DNA of 64,000 bases from Thunnus maccoyii (GCF_910596095.1 NC_056544.1:16973155-17037154), one strand, 5' to 3'. Shown: positions 45,633 through 56,760, counted from the stretch's first letter. Notes: a model not told the origin generated them from the sequence alone. Made by a program: numbers and translations.

Positions 45633-45656
45633 GGGGGGAGGGGGTGGGGGTGGGGG
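45633..45656 (+). other. G-quadruplex motif
   Basis: Four G runs of 6, 5, 5 and 5 separated by single bases (A, T, T). This is a textbook quadruplex-forming pattern with one-base loops, in otherwise AT-rich intergenic DNA. Confidence 0.9.
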
Positions 45657-46499
45657 TTCTCATGGCAACGAAGGGATTAACTGTAAAGCTTTGTTATGAC
45701 AGCCAAGTCTGTTAAACACACATAGTTCAGGGAAAGGTTAGGAAGAGGAGACTGTGAAGAGATTAGTATGTGTTGCTAGCACTGGGTGTGTGTGTGTGTG
45801 TGTGTTTATGAATGTGCATGAGCTTGCATGTGAGACAAGCCCTGCAGTGTTGTGAATTGACAGTTGCTATAAATAGAAAATACCTAGGCCTCCATAAGCC
45901 GCTGCTGTTTCTAAACTATACAGCTGGGCTAAATATTGTAAGGTTATTTTTAAAATGCTATCTATTTTGTAAGCTCATCAACGGACAAAGCACATCTTTA
46001 ACATATGGTTTGGTTCTATTGCGTCATAAACGTCACATAATACACTATCTTTGCAGAATATTCACGTAACAAAAAAAGAAGAGAATCAAAACAAAAGATT
46101 AATTGGTTTATAACACAAATAAAACTTATGTCCATAATGGTCCCAGCCTGCCACAAATCATGATAATAACAAAGACTGCTGCTACATTACAGACTTACCT
46201 CAAAGTTGTGACATGCCAGTTTAATTATGGTGGATATTACTCACTATATTAATAGTGCATTTTTACTAAAATACTAAGTACATTCACCCATCTCTCCTTG
46301 TTATACTAATACTAATTACTAATAGATTTTGAGTATCTCACATCATCTGGTAAGCAAGTTTTGGCCCCCACACATTGAAAAGATTTAGATTTTAAAAAAC
46401 AACAACATATCTATAGATTTTGACCTAATGTTCTAGTGTTTTGCCTTTATGTTGGTCTCTAGTGCAGTAAAACACCTGTAAATTCCTGGTGCCTGGCCA

Positions 46500-47260
46500 C
46501 TTAGGGATTTATATACTTGCTGCTAAATACTGAGCCCTAATGGCATTTTTTAGAACACTTTTCATGATTTTAAATGTCCTAGACTTAAATGGGTTCCTTT
46601 ATTGTAATCAAAATTTAATGTATCATCTTATTTTACCTTATATGAAAATTTCTTGCACCTAACATTAAGAACGCCACACCTACCTTCCTGAATCTCATAA
46701 GGTGCCATTTTTACTGTATCTGTATAATGAATATGATTACTTAGGTAAGATACAAGGTTATCAGATCCATAGTCTCTCATTTCTTGCATAACATTAAATT
46801 ATGTGTGAAATGCCTTTTGAAGGTCAATAAGAGATATCCCTGCACAGTATATAACCCATTGTCCATCAGTCAGGTGAACATGGGCTGACTGTGGGATAAT
46901 ATTTTCTGAACCCAGATTGGTAGTAAGAATACTGTATTTACTTAAATAAGCACCAAACTGGTCATTAGCCAGTCTTTCTAAAAATGTTTGATGCCATAGG
47001 GAGAATTGAAACAGGTCAGTAATGTCCTTTCCTCCAACAGAACAACTCTGACCTGCTTTAATACCTTGGGAAGAGTAGCCTTTCTGACAAATTAAATAGT
47101 ATGAGCATGTGATGATATAGAAGCTATCTATGCAGTGTCATCAATCCCCTTAGCTTTATACTCAATGTGTTATCCATCCTTTAAAGCATAGTTAAAATGT
47201 ATCAATAGTTCTTTGAGACTTGCTCCAGTAATGGCTTTGACACTAGTATTTTAACAAAAT
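46500..47260 (-). mobile_element. decayed LINE reverse transcriptase
   Basis: On the minus strand, around 46,822-47,036, the frame reads DLFQFSLWHQTFLERLANDQ, FGAYLSKYSILTTNLGSEN, AHVHLTDGQWVIYCAGISLI and DLQKAFHT. This follows the order of a non-LTR reverse transcriptase (fingers motif, then the palm motif normally DLxKAFDT). Upstream KAKGIDDTA matches the K-x-x-G-x-D motif. It has several stops and frameshifts and no active-site YxDD region that I can see. A relic. Confidence 0.65.
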
Positions 47261-47650
47261 GCCTGTTTCAAAACACAGATACAGTACTCCTGAATTGACA
47301 GAATGAGCCACGCCATGCCTAACAGACACCGACATGCCCGGTGTAACTGTAAAGCTACAGTATGTGTATCTGTGTAATGTTCACAGCTACTCACCCAGCC
47401 TGACCTGGTTTGGTCTGACACTTCTGCCAGTCTGTATACAGAAAGAAAAATCACACCATTGCACATACAGGACAAACACGCACACACATTCAGACACATT
47501 CTTCCCTCTGGTGCAAGTACACACACAAACGCACACTCATCCAACTCCATCAAATACCACTCTCAGCTTTTTCCAACCACAGAGACTCCAACAAAATAAG
47601 TCATGAAGTCAATCACACACAAACACTCACATTAAAACCAATATATGCCT

Positions 47651-47683
47651 GCACACACACACACGCACACACACACACACACT
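47651..47683. repeat. (CA)n microsatellite
   Basis: About 16 CA units with one CG interruption, intergenic between adcy1 and sirt5. Confidence 0.9.
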
Positions 47684-50118
47684 CACGCCATCTCCCGGTC
47701 AATCTGCCTCCTCATTCAAAGAGACAGAGGGATATTTGCAGAGCTGCCAACAATGATGATGAGTCTATTAACCCCAAGGCTTTCGGGTCAGACAAGAACC
47801 ATTCCACTCCCACTTTTTCATCCCTCCCCTGCTACATTCATGAATGAGCTGCAGGACTTGGGAGCAGAGTTGGCTGCTCTCTGGCAGCCTTTTTTCACAT
47901 CAGACCAGAAATGACTGTATCAGATGGCTGAGATTTCTCTTAAGTGCCTCTCCATGTACTTTTTCTCCTGATGACAAATGGGACTTGGCCTTACCTCTCC
48001 TTGAAGGGAAGCAGCGATAATAGAGGAGGAAATGAGGAAATCTAATCATGGAAATGATGATGATAATACACATTAACAATTGGTGATACTCAACAGAGGG
48101 ATTTGATTTGGATGCTAATTGTTGAGCAGACAAAGTGGTGAGGCGCCACAGTGGAGATGGAATAACACTTCAGGGGAAATAGTACTGGGTATTTTCGCAG
48201 CACGTGCTGTTTCACCAATGTGGACCAACTGCGGCATGTGTGTGGTGCTGCGATGCTGTGTGGGCAAAAAATGTAATTACGAGAGTGCTGAAACTACAGT
48301 GGGCATGAAATGAACTAAACCTGAGTGACTCCCTTGAGATATCAAAGTTGAATTACGTACCTGTATATGGGCACACCTGCACCATTCCCTCTCTCACATA
48401 CACATACACGCTCCCTAGCTCTCTTGAGGTAACTCTTTTATGACTATCATTACATTATCACAACACTGTCTAATGAACATAACCTTCCACAACTAATTTA
48501 AATGACTCCTAGCCCTCTGTCTCTCTCATTTCCACTGAATGGCTTAACCATATTAGTCCTGTCAGTTAATGAAGATGAAACCCCCTTAATGCACTAAACC
48601 ACAAGCTAAGAGCCTTCCTTAGCACTACAGAAAAGAAAAAGGAAATTGGAAGAAACATCTAATCACCTAAAATGAAAGATTTCAACAAAAAAACAATAAC
48701 AATAACATAATTTTTTAATCAGGATGCCTGTAAGAGATCAGCTGGGGCAATACGGGCCACCTTGTGTCATACACTGCTTTCCACTTCAAACTGTTTCCAT
48801 TTTTGGCAGTATTATGATTGACGCCGGTACTGTTTCCTCAGCTCTGCTCAGCCATAACAGCTCTGAGTTCACTGCCTCAGGGTACTGAAGTCTGTGTTTC
48901 CTCTCACTCATGCATACTAAGAGAAGAATCTAAATGGATACGAGGACGTTGTCTGTGTTCCTCTCAGAGCAGAGTTATATGTTACTATATAATCTACCTT
49001 TGGGATAGAAAGCTACATGCTGGCATCTACTGTTCATTTTTAGCACGTACAGTATACTCCACTGTGGGTCGACAAAAGCCATGAATAATGCAGACAATAA
49101 CCCACCAAACCGGCAAATGTACATTTAGTGTTTTTAATAACTGCATTCTGGATCATTGCATTGGCAGTTTTAATAGAGTACATTTTGAGAAATAGTGCAT
49201 TTATAAGCAAACATGTAAAGAAAAAAAAAAGATAATCTCTTAAATATCATACGATTGCTTTCATTTTTTTTCTGAAGAATGTACATCTACAGCGATTGAA
49301 CACATTTCGTTCAAAAATAGGCATTTAAATGTGTAAAAATGTATCAAACGTATCATGAATAATCCATTACATGTAACCATACTGACAGAATAATAAACGC
49401 AGTCAAAGAGCACAAGGAGGGAATAATGCTGATTCGGGCTATGCTTGAAAATACGTTTCTGTCTCTCTATCCCCTCTGTCCTTGGTCAACAGCAAAACAC
49501 TCTACACTTGGCTAAATCTTTGTAACAGTGGTTGATTTGCACTTGAGGTTTAATGCGAGCATTTGGTCAAGGTTGTGTAAACAGCTTGAAAGGCACAAGA
49601 TTATGTTATGGTGTGTACATCTGTTCATTCAGTGGGAAGAAAAAGGAGGAATATTCTCCACTGGCAGCGGGAGTAATATGTTGTTCCATTCTACCACCTA
49701 ATTTTAGAGCACAGTATATCCAAAATATAGCAATTCCTCACCAGCAGTGAATATGTGCTATTTGTAAAGAATAGCGATACCTTCTAGTGTGAGGAGTTAG
49801 TTTGCAATGCAAAGAACTACATACATAGTGCATTCCCTTTCTTATATCAGGCTGCGTGATCCCTGTTTAAATCTACACAGCAAATATGTAGAACATACAA
49901 TATCCCATTTCCAGTTTAGTGAACTATATATTCAAGTATTGACAGATCTAAAAAGATAATTCTTATACAACCCTCTCTCTACCAAGCATCAAAAGCTGCA
50001 GTAATGTTAAGGCAAACATTTGGAATGAAAAAATGCTATGAAACATCACTGCTTTGGGCTTGCATTAGACTGTAGAAGAAGCCAATGATTCTTGTCTGTT
50101 AAGTCAGTCCCACAGGGC

Positions 50119-50191
50119 TTAAATAACCTCTGACTCATGTCGCGCCAAGGCTGGAGGCAGTGTAGTTCCACATGGACCCTGGAAATGGTAC
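50119..50191 (-). CDS. sirt5: sirt5 coding exon 8 (residues 277-300 and stop)
   Basis: 73 nt. It encodes [20 protein letters not shown] then EVI and a TAA stop, matching the human C-terminus ([19 protein letters not shown]). The acceptor is GGCACAG. Confidence 0.94.
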
Positions 50192-53100
50192 CTGTGCCAC
50201 ATGACAGACACATCAAAAAAACAAGGAGATACTGAAGATTAGACTTTTGTGGAACATTTGGAAGCTTTCCAGTCACGCCATGAGTTGGAAAAAACCTAGT
50301 GACTGATTCAAGGTGACAAATACTGTGAAATGGCCTGGATGTGCCTCTGCTGCTACTGAATCTCACTAATAATAAACATGCACATGCATCATTAGCCACT
50401 GGTCTAGTTCCACTTTTCATTAACATGTTTTTCATGCTCATCAACTTTATTCATCATAGAACCAAATAGGTAGTACAGTATAGTTTGATCTTCTGCAGTA
50501 TGCACTCAGTTACTGACTCACGTGAAGTACTCAGTTTTTGGTGTTGTTTGCGTGTTGAATTCTGCCACTGGGATGCCTCTGGACGCAACCCGGGGGCCAA
50601 ACATGGCTGCTGGGTAAACGATCGAAGACGTGCCCACCTATAGGTTAACAACAGGGGACAATGACACTAAGGTTATCTTGAAATCCACTCTAAAACATTG
50701 CATTTTGAGTCCAATTTTTGAGAGCTTCTGAACAAATACTGTGTTATATAATAGTATTGCACAAGAATAGTATATGGCATGTGCGCATGTAAAGATGAGG
50801 ATAACTTACCACCAGACAGAGATCACAGATTTCCAGTTCTTTTTCCACTTTGGTCAGGATATGAGAGTCCAGAGTCTCCCCGAAAAACACAACGTTAGGC
50901 CTCAGCAGACCGTGGCAGTCACTTTCATCACACCTTGATACAGCAGCATCAAACAGTCCTTACGTGATTAAATGTTTCATAGTCCATCACACAATAGTTG
51001 GCATAATAATTGGCTTCTGTGTTAGGCAATAACAGGTGCGGAGGTGCAACATGCTTTGAAGTTAAAAACCCATGCAGAACAGTGAGGCTGTAGTTTTCTG
51101 TCCTGTGTAATTTTGTGTTGATGTGGCCTTTACGGGTCATACATATGGCAGCCACACCACTGCCTCCAAGTGGATGTCCTAACTTCACTATTAGTGACAT
51201 GGCAATCAAGTAAAACATTAAGATCGCCGGTTTCCCCGAAGCATAATGAAAAATCTTGTACAAACTTGTAGAGAGAGATGAAGTTTAGATGAGGCTGAGA
51301 AGACTAAGTTAAGATCCAGGGCCAGAGTTAAGTACTTGAATCACAGGGCAAATTTGCACTGCACTTTTCATTTAATTTGTGCTCAAACTGATTTACTGAG
51401 ACAGCAGCTCATTACACAACCAGTGCCTGGGACCGTCCTCAAGCTACAATTTGTAAGTGAAGGAGAGCGCAGTGGGCACAGTTCAGTGGCTGGATTTGTC
51501 TAAGATCACTATGTTTTAGAATTATAATGTAGTGATGCTGCGCAGAGATTCTCATTTATTAAGTACCAAGAATCCAAGGCTGGATTAATTAGATAATTTA
51601 TTAAATTATATTATCATCTGCAGCCTAATCTGTGGGTGTACTTATATTAGGATACAATGCAACAGTGCAGAAGTTATTAAATAAATTTAAAGGAAAATGA
51701 AGAACTGGGATAAAATGCACAACATCTCTTATAACATAAAATATATATATATGTAAGCCACTGCAAGAAATGGTGAGAGATCTGAAAGAAACAGAAAGCA
51801 GAGCAGAAAGGAGCAGCGGGTCCAACAGAAGCTCAATGCGGAGCAGGTGGAGGGTGGAGATGGTGGCCGATATGATTGATGTCTCAGAAAAAAACAAAAA
51901 TAATAACACTCAAAAATGTCTTATCTAAAGCGTGCAGTTGGTAGTACACAGAGATTTTACGGTTAACTGAACCTTTAATTAAAGTTTATTGAGCACAAAA
52001 CAACTTCCTGGGAGCATTTTTGTTTTTTAGTGTTATAGATCACATATTGCATCACTCTGCTGCCATTACAAATTTTTGTAGAATTCTCCCAAACCACAAC
52101 CTCCCTTTTAATACTTCCTTTTTAAAACACTTGCGCCTGCCCTTAATATAGGTTTTCCATGTAAAACTGGACCACACAAAATTAAGAAAACCTTAACAGA
52201 CCAGTGTGTAGGATTAAGTGGCATCTAGTGGTAAGGTTGCAGATTGCAACTAACTGAATATCCCTCACTCTCCCCTTCCAAGCATATAGGAGAAACTATG
52301 GTGATGAAACTAGCGGACAATGCAAAAGGCCCTCTCTAGAGCCAGTGTTTGTTGGTTTGTCCATTCTGGGCTACTGTAGAAACATGCTGGTGCAACATGG
52401 TGGGCTCCATGGAAGAGACGCTCCCTATGTAAAATATATATGTATATGTACGTATATATAAAGGGCTCATTCTAGGGTAGCAAAAACACAACAATTCTTA
52501 TTTTCAGGTGATTATACACTAATTAAAACACACTTATGAATATTATATTCTATTTCTGCCAAGTCCATTCTGCTAGATGCCACTAAATTCCACACACTGC
52601 ACCTTTAATATATAAATCCAAAGGTATGCACAGTCAGCTTTACTTATTTCAGGTGCAGTATGCATCAGAAACAGTACAAAAGGCTTAGTAAATCTGGCCC
52701 TCACTGTAAATGATATGAAGTGAAAGTATTCCCACCTTGGCAGTTTATCCACAGGAATCTGGGCATCAGCAACATCTGGGTCAGGTGCTCTGTACGTGAA
52801 GAGAGCAAACACAGTGGGTTAAACGGCACTTTACCCACATCAGGGTCAACTTTGTCCACATAGGGGTCAAGCTGAAGTGATCAGGCTACAAATCCTATGT
52901 GTTTATCAGCGTGTGTGTGCGTGTGTATGCTCCAGAGTTGCTGCCTCTTACCCTTTGTCCTTTAGGGCAGCACATATGGGGCTTTGCTTGTTCACGGTCA
53001 CGTGTCTACAACTCACACAGCGCGTCTCCATCAGACTGCCTGCAGTTACACACAGAAAACACAGCTGTTTTTCATTTGGGTCCTGTGGAGTCACAGAAAC

Positions 53101-55629
53101 ATCTCCCTCTGCACAGACTTTGTTGACAACACTAGTTTCATGTCTTGACTATTGATACTTAATTAAAGCAAGTCTTTTGCAAAGAAATTTAGTATTAGTT
53201 TTAAGACTATTATGCCATAATGTATGGTATGATAAGGTAAATGTGAAATCAACTCTATGACAATATTTAAAAACAGAGAAGCCAAAAACTTCAAATACAA
53301 ATAAAGTTTCCTTAAGAGTGAAGTTAGAATCAACACTTGAACTGATTTTACCACAAAACTTTTTGGAGTTTGTCCACTAACATTAAGTAAGTGAATAACT
53401 GTGGGCTTATGGGATTTTTGTTTGAGAAACTAACAAATGTTCCATATCCCAGTAAAACCACAATGTGATTAATAGAAACTGTGATGCTGTCACAGTTTCC
53501 ATTAATCAGAAACTATGGAGCAGCACGTCGTAGTGGGTGGTGGTGGTGGTGTACTGGAGTGCATTACATTGAAAAGTGTTCCTAATATTTTGCCACCCTT
53601 GTGTATGTTAATGGCGTGAACAAAATATTAAGAACCCCTACCCACTATGACCTCAATAATAACCATAAAGTAGAATTATCACCTTTCTGACAATGTCAAC
53701 AAAAACTGAAAATGTATAAGCTCTGTGAATGTAGAATTTATGGCAGAGCTGTTGTATTGGATTGCATTAGACTGCACAGGTGTTCCTAATAAAGTCGCCT
53801 GTGAATGTATATTTTATTATCCGCATTTCACTCATCCTAACTACTCATTGCCTCTAAATGGCAACTTGTTCAAATTAAAAAATTAAAACTGAGTTGTACA
53901 GTATTTAGAAAAATGTGAAACAGAAAGCTTTTTCCAATCAAATAAATCTACAATTATTATGATGACTGTGATGTTCTGTCTTTGCCTCTTACCATGAATC
54001 TTTAGCACATGTTTGGACCCTGCCTGTCGGTGTAGGTCATCAATACACTGGGTGATGACGACCACAGAGCGTCCCTGTTTCCTCAGCCGGGTCTCACACT
54101 CTGCTATCGCCTGATGAACAGCACTGGGCTTTTTGCTCAACGCAACTTCCCTTCTGTAGTGGTAGAACTCCCAGACCCGCGACGGGTTGCGAGAGAAGGC
54201 CTCTGGAGTAGCCAGGTCCTGGGGAAACATCCACATGGGCATGTCTTTAGGTCAAAGCTCAAAGGCTAAGAAGGTAGCAATCAAAAGTGTATTCTTCTGA
54301 GGCAAGAATTACACAGATAATGAAAGGCAGCACGTATTAACTTTAAACACCTCAATTAGGGAGAGAGATTATAATTTTTTGAATGAAAGACAATTTTTAA
54401 TTTTTTCCTGAAGGGAAATCTTGCTGCAACCCACGACAAGTATCCATATTATGCAACTGTTAAGATAAATCCACTGAGCTATGAAGAGGTATTATGTAAA
54501 CATAAAATACACCCACTCCACAGCAACAACTCTCCACAGCTGAAAATGAGACCAACACAAAATTCTGACCTAAATTAAATGAAAATACAATAATTAATAC
54601 AAGTTTGTATGAGTATGTGCGCCTGTTTTGCTTTTTTTTGGAAATTACCTGTGACTGCCACTTCCTCCATTTCTCATTTTCTCCCCTGAAGGTTGGTACT
54701 CCACTCTCTGCACTCACACCTGCCCCTGTGATGATTGCTATGTGCTTGGCTTTGGAAAAGACCTTGCGGAATTCAGACATGTCTAGGAAAGTAAGAGGAA
54801 AACCAACATATAATTCGTGAATAGAATAGAATATATGACCAATATATTGATATCAATCAAAGGATGACAAGTCACAGCTGAGGCAGCCAAAAGCAAACAA
54901 CTTGTCTTAATATTTAATAACAACTTTAAGGTTTTAAAACAGCCCCACCAACAATATTTCCACATGCAAAGTTCAGGAGATGTTACAATCTGAAGTATTA
55001 CAATATATCATTCATACAGTATATTATAGCATTCTTGGTGCTTCTCCCACAGACTTTGCTAGAGCTATGGTTAGTCAACTAAATGATTATTTGCCATCAA
55101 TTAAATTTATTGCCAATTATTTTGATAATTGATTGATCCTTTGGAGTCATTCTTTAAGGGAAAAATGTCCAAATTCTCTGGTTTCAGATTCTTAAATGTG
55201 GATATTTTCAGGTTTCAGTTCAGTCACTTCTATGAGAGTAAACTGAATATCTTTGAGTTGTGGACAAAAGTTGTGCTTTGGGAAACAGTGATTGACATTT
55301 TTCACCATTTTCTGACATTTTATAGACCAAGCAACTAATCGATTAATTGAGATAATGTCAATCAACAGATGAATCAATAATGAAAATAATATAAACGTTT
55401 CTTGCAGTCCTAGTCTTTGATTTAGCAGAATCAGGCATGATTGATTAAGAGAGTGGTCAGTTACATAGTTCTTCATTCAGATATTCAGGGACTAGGCTAC
55501 ACATTTTTTCTTCATTAACAATTTAACAATTTTCATTTTACCAGAGCTAGGTCTTGCTGCGTCGATCAAAGGTCCTGTAGAATACATGCGAAGACCAAGC
55601 GCAACGACAGCTCGATGTTGGACCAACAT
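50119..55629 (-). CDS. sirt5: sirtuin 5, mitochondrial (whole gene, 8 coding exons)
   Basis: NAD-dependent lysine deacylase (desuccinylase, demalonylase, deglutarylase) acting mainly in mitochondria. Eight exons (88, 134, 226, 88, 54, 124, 116, 73 nt) join in frame to 300 residues; human SIRT5 has 310. Visible: a basic/hydrophobic N-terminus compatible with mitochondrial targeting; the NAD-binding loop [15 protein letters not shown] (about 50-64); Tyr93 and Arg96 (human Tyr102/Arg105, which select acidic acyl-lysines); catalytic His149 (human His158); zinc cysteines 157, 160, 198 and 203; NAD motif [10 protein letters not shown]-terminal [10 protein letters not shown]. Odd: the normally invariant Asn of QNID is Cys132. 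All splice phases match the human gene. The start is the first Met of the first coding exon; Met15 is an alternative. Confidence 0.96.
50522..50637 (-). CDS. sirt5: sirt5 coding exon 7 (residues 239-277)
   Basis: 116 nt. It encodes [20 protein letters not shown] and [18 protein letters not shown], the NAD-binding GTSS segment and following strand. The acceptor is ACCTATAG and the donor GTGAGT; the Thr codon is split 2+1. Confidence 0.95.
50810..50933 (-). CDS. sirt5: sirt5 coding exon 6 (residues 197-238, zinc ribbon second half)
   Basis: 124 nt. It encodes [20 protein letters not shown] and [14 protein letters not shown]. Cys198 and Cys203 complete the zinc site. The motif reads VVFFGE, as in most sirtuins, where human SIRT5 has VVWFGE. 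The acceptor TATCAAG has a poor pyrimidine tract; the donor is GTAAGT. Confidence 0.93.
50934..52735 (-). other. sirt5: sirt5 intron before coding exon 6
   Basis: 1,802 bp. The right third holds a TTAA-bounded non-autonomous element. Nothing else was recognised. Confidence 0.75.
52193..52608. mobile_element. TTAA-bounded miniature element
   Basis: The left end GTGTAGGATTAAGTGGCATC and right end GATGCCACTAAATTCCACAC are inverted copies; each is bounded by TTAA (52,193-52,196 and 52,605-52,608). It has no coding capacity. The termini match a common teleost repeat. TTAA flanks suggest a piggyBac-like mover, but this is inference. Confidence 0.65.
52736..52789 (-). CDS. sirt5: sirt5 coding exon 5 (residues 179-197)
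   Basis: 54 nt. It encodes [17 protein letters not shown], matching the short human exon (APEPGTQDASIPVEKLP). The acceptor is ACGTACAG and the donor GTGGGA; the Arg codon is split 2+1. Confidence 0.93.
52952..53039 (-). CDS. sirt5: sirt5 coding exon 4 (residues 150-179, zinc ribbon first half)
   Basis: 88 nt, with no long open frame of its own. It encodes [20 protein letters not shown] and ICAALKDKG. Cys157 and Cys160 are the first zinc ligands. The acceptor is AACTGCAG and the donor GTAAGA; the Gly179 codon is split 2+1. Confidence 0.93.
53466..53508. repeat. foldback, 19-bp arms
   Basis: Two 19-bp inverted arms (TGATTAATAGAAACTGTGA and its complement with one mismatch) around a 5-base loop, in a sirt5 intron. 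Confidence 0.92.
53545..53815. repeat. dispersed teleost repeat
   Basis: Bounded by related end motifs: GTACTGGAGTGCATTACATT near the left, and GTATTGGATTGCATTAGACT, CACAGGTGTTCCTAATAAAG near the right. Recognised as a common fish interspersed repeat, family uncertain. Confidence 0.55.
53993..54218 (-). CDS. sirt5: sirt5 coding exon 3 (residues 75-150)
   Basis: 226 nt. It encodes [15 protein letters not shown] with the acyl-selectivity Tyr93 and Arg96, then [16 protein letters not shown], where family members have QNID, and ends KIHG with catalytic His149. The acceptor is TTCCCCAG and the donor GTAAGA; the Gly150 codon is split 1+2. Confidence 0.96.
54649..54782 (-). CDS. sirt5: sirt5 coding exon 2 (residues 30-74)
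   Basis: 134 nt. It encodes [20 protein letters not shown] then [13 protein letters not shown], the start of the Rossmann fold and the NAD-binding loop. The acceptor is TTTCCTAG and the donor GTAATT, phase 0 exit. Confidence 0.96.
54783..55541 (-). other. sirt5: sirt5 intron between coding exons 1 and 2
   Basis: 759 bp, about half of it a dispersed repeat (55.07-55.42 kb). No other content was recognised. Confidence 0.75.
55069..55420 (+). repeat. dispersed teleost repeat (ATCGATTAAT family)
   Basis: Contains TGATAATTGATTGATCCTTT, GAGAGTAAACTGAATATCTT, ATTTTCTGACATTTTATAGA and AACTAATCGATTAATTGAGA. Same family as the 39.5-kb and 59.5-60.0-kb copies. Confidence 0.8.
55542..55629 (-). CDS. 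sirt5: sirt5 coding exon 1 (residues 1-30)
   Basis: Encodes [20 protein letters not shown] and LIDAARPSS, a plausible mitochondrial presequence followed by the ARPSS segment shared with mammals. The exon begins five bases before the ATG (acceptor AATAG, exon edge about 55,634); the donor is GTAAAA. The Asp30 codon is split 1+2. Confidence 0.88.
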
Positions 55630-56335
55630 TGTCACTATTGGATGGAAAACAATTGACAGAGAATACAATATAGTATGAAATGACTGAAAACTTGTAGGAT
55701 ATATGTACAAAATGATCCACAAGACATGTAGAATATCTGCATTTGGTGAAAAGTGCACCCATAAAGGCCATGTTATCTGATTTAAATATTTCACTCAAAG
55801 CTACAATAAAGTGTAGAAACAGTTCTATATGTGATGTTGTACTACAGTGTGTAAAAATGTTTTATCTAAATTATGACACTTAAGGGTTAATTTAAGCAGA
55901 AAGAGAAGTGAATCTGTGTGCAAGTGACCGCACAAACAGGTCTTACTGCAAACAACACCACTTCAACATATTAACATGAACGCAATGGCTGCAAGAATTT
56001 GATTGTGCAATCAGAGAAGTGATACTGTTCTCTAGTTAAATGTAGGCTACACCAGCTAAAAAGCTATGGTGGCCTGGATTTTGGCACTGATAAGGAAAAG
56101 TATATGCATAAAATACATTTAAAAAAAGAATAGGTGCGCAGTAAAAGTAAGAAACAGCTTTTTAAACAAACCTTTCGTCTACTGGGCGCGCCCTGCAAAA
56201 CATAACAAAATGTGCAGTACATGTCGAAACAGGTTTTCCAGGCTATTCAACTTGGTGTATAAAAAAACTACAAATCACCACAGCTTTGAGTGAAAGTACC
56301 GTACAGCTAACGTTATTTGCACAAGTTACACTCAC

Positions 56336-56404
56336 CGTTACGTCTGTTGGGTGGTCGCTCTGGACAGTTTCCCCCTCTCCAAGGTAACCAACCGGCCACT
56401 TAAC
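56336..56404 (-). other. sirt5: candidate non-coding 5' exon of sirt5
   Basis: Ends with AACG followed by donor GTGAGT at 56,330-56,335. An upstream pyrimidine-rich TTTATTTTAAG could be its acceptor (edge near 56,404), or it could be a first exon. It would be spliced to the first coding exon at 55,634. Inferred from position and splice signals only. Confidence 0.45.
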
Positions 56405-56667
56405 TTAAAATAAAGGGACATATCTTCAATGTGAAAGTTAACTTTAGCTGACATTGTCATTTAAACTCCTAACATAACGTTGCTTGTAACGTTAATCGTG
56501 AACTAACGTTAGCTGAAAATGGTCGAAGCTTGTCGTGCTCGCTGTCACATACGTACGAACAAACGTGCACATTCAAACGTGTGTTTTTTTCCAGTTATAC
56601 TAAACGAAAACATGGCCAGTATGAGAGTATTTAAATGAACTTGCCTCTCTAACTTGCTCAGACTCAC

Positions 56668-56760
56668 CTTGCTTGGTATTGTTCGCACTTTTGAGTCGGA
56701 GAGCGACGCAGAGTTTGCTTGTTTACCTCTATCACTGCAATTAACAGAAGAGGTCGTAAA
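56668..56760 (-). other. sirt5: candidate first exon of sirt5
   Basis: AATACCAAGCAAG followed by a perfect donor GTGAGT (56,662-56,667) on the minus strand, in a CpG-containing stretch (GGAGAGCGACGC on the plus strand). This is a likely transcription start region for sirt5; the right edge is a guess. Confidence 0.4.

Larger units (their letters stand above)
38721..50118. other. adcy1-sirt5 intergenic interval (includes sirt5 3' UTR)
   Basis: About 11.4 kb between the adcy1 promoter and the sirt5 stop. No protein-coding gene was recognised. Contents that can be named are a dispersed repeat (39.48-39.85 kb), a G-quadruplex motif (45.63 kb), repeats at 44.1-44.75 kb, a decayed LINE reverse transcriptase (46.5-47.26 kb) and CA/TG microsatellites. 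The right end, up to an unknown point, must be the sirt5 3' UTR. Confidence 0.6.
53040..53992 (-). other. sirt5: sirt5 intron before coding exon 4
   Basis: 953 bp. It contains a foldback at 53,466-53,508 and a dispersed repeat at about 53,545-53,815, leaving about 180 bp before the exon. Confidence 0.75.

Noticed and set aside
50949..51263. 104-codon minus-strand frame next to sirt5 exon 6
   Set aside because: Lies inside a sirt5 intron, no homology, and sirt5 phases are complete without it.
52877..53155. Plus-strand frame over sirt5 coding exon 4
   Set aside because: Opposite strand carries a well-supported sirt5 exon with correct phases.
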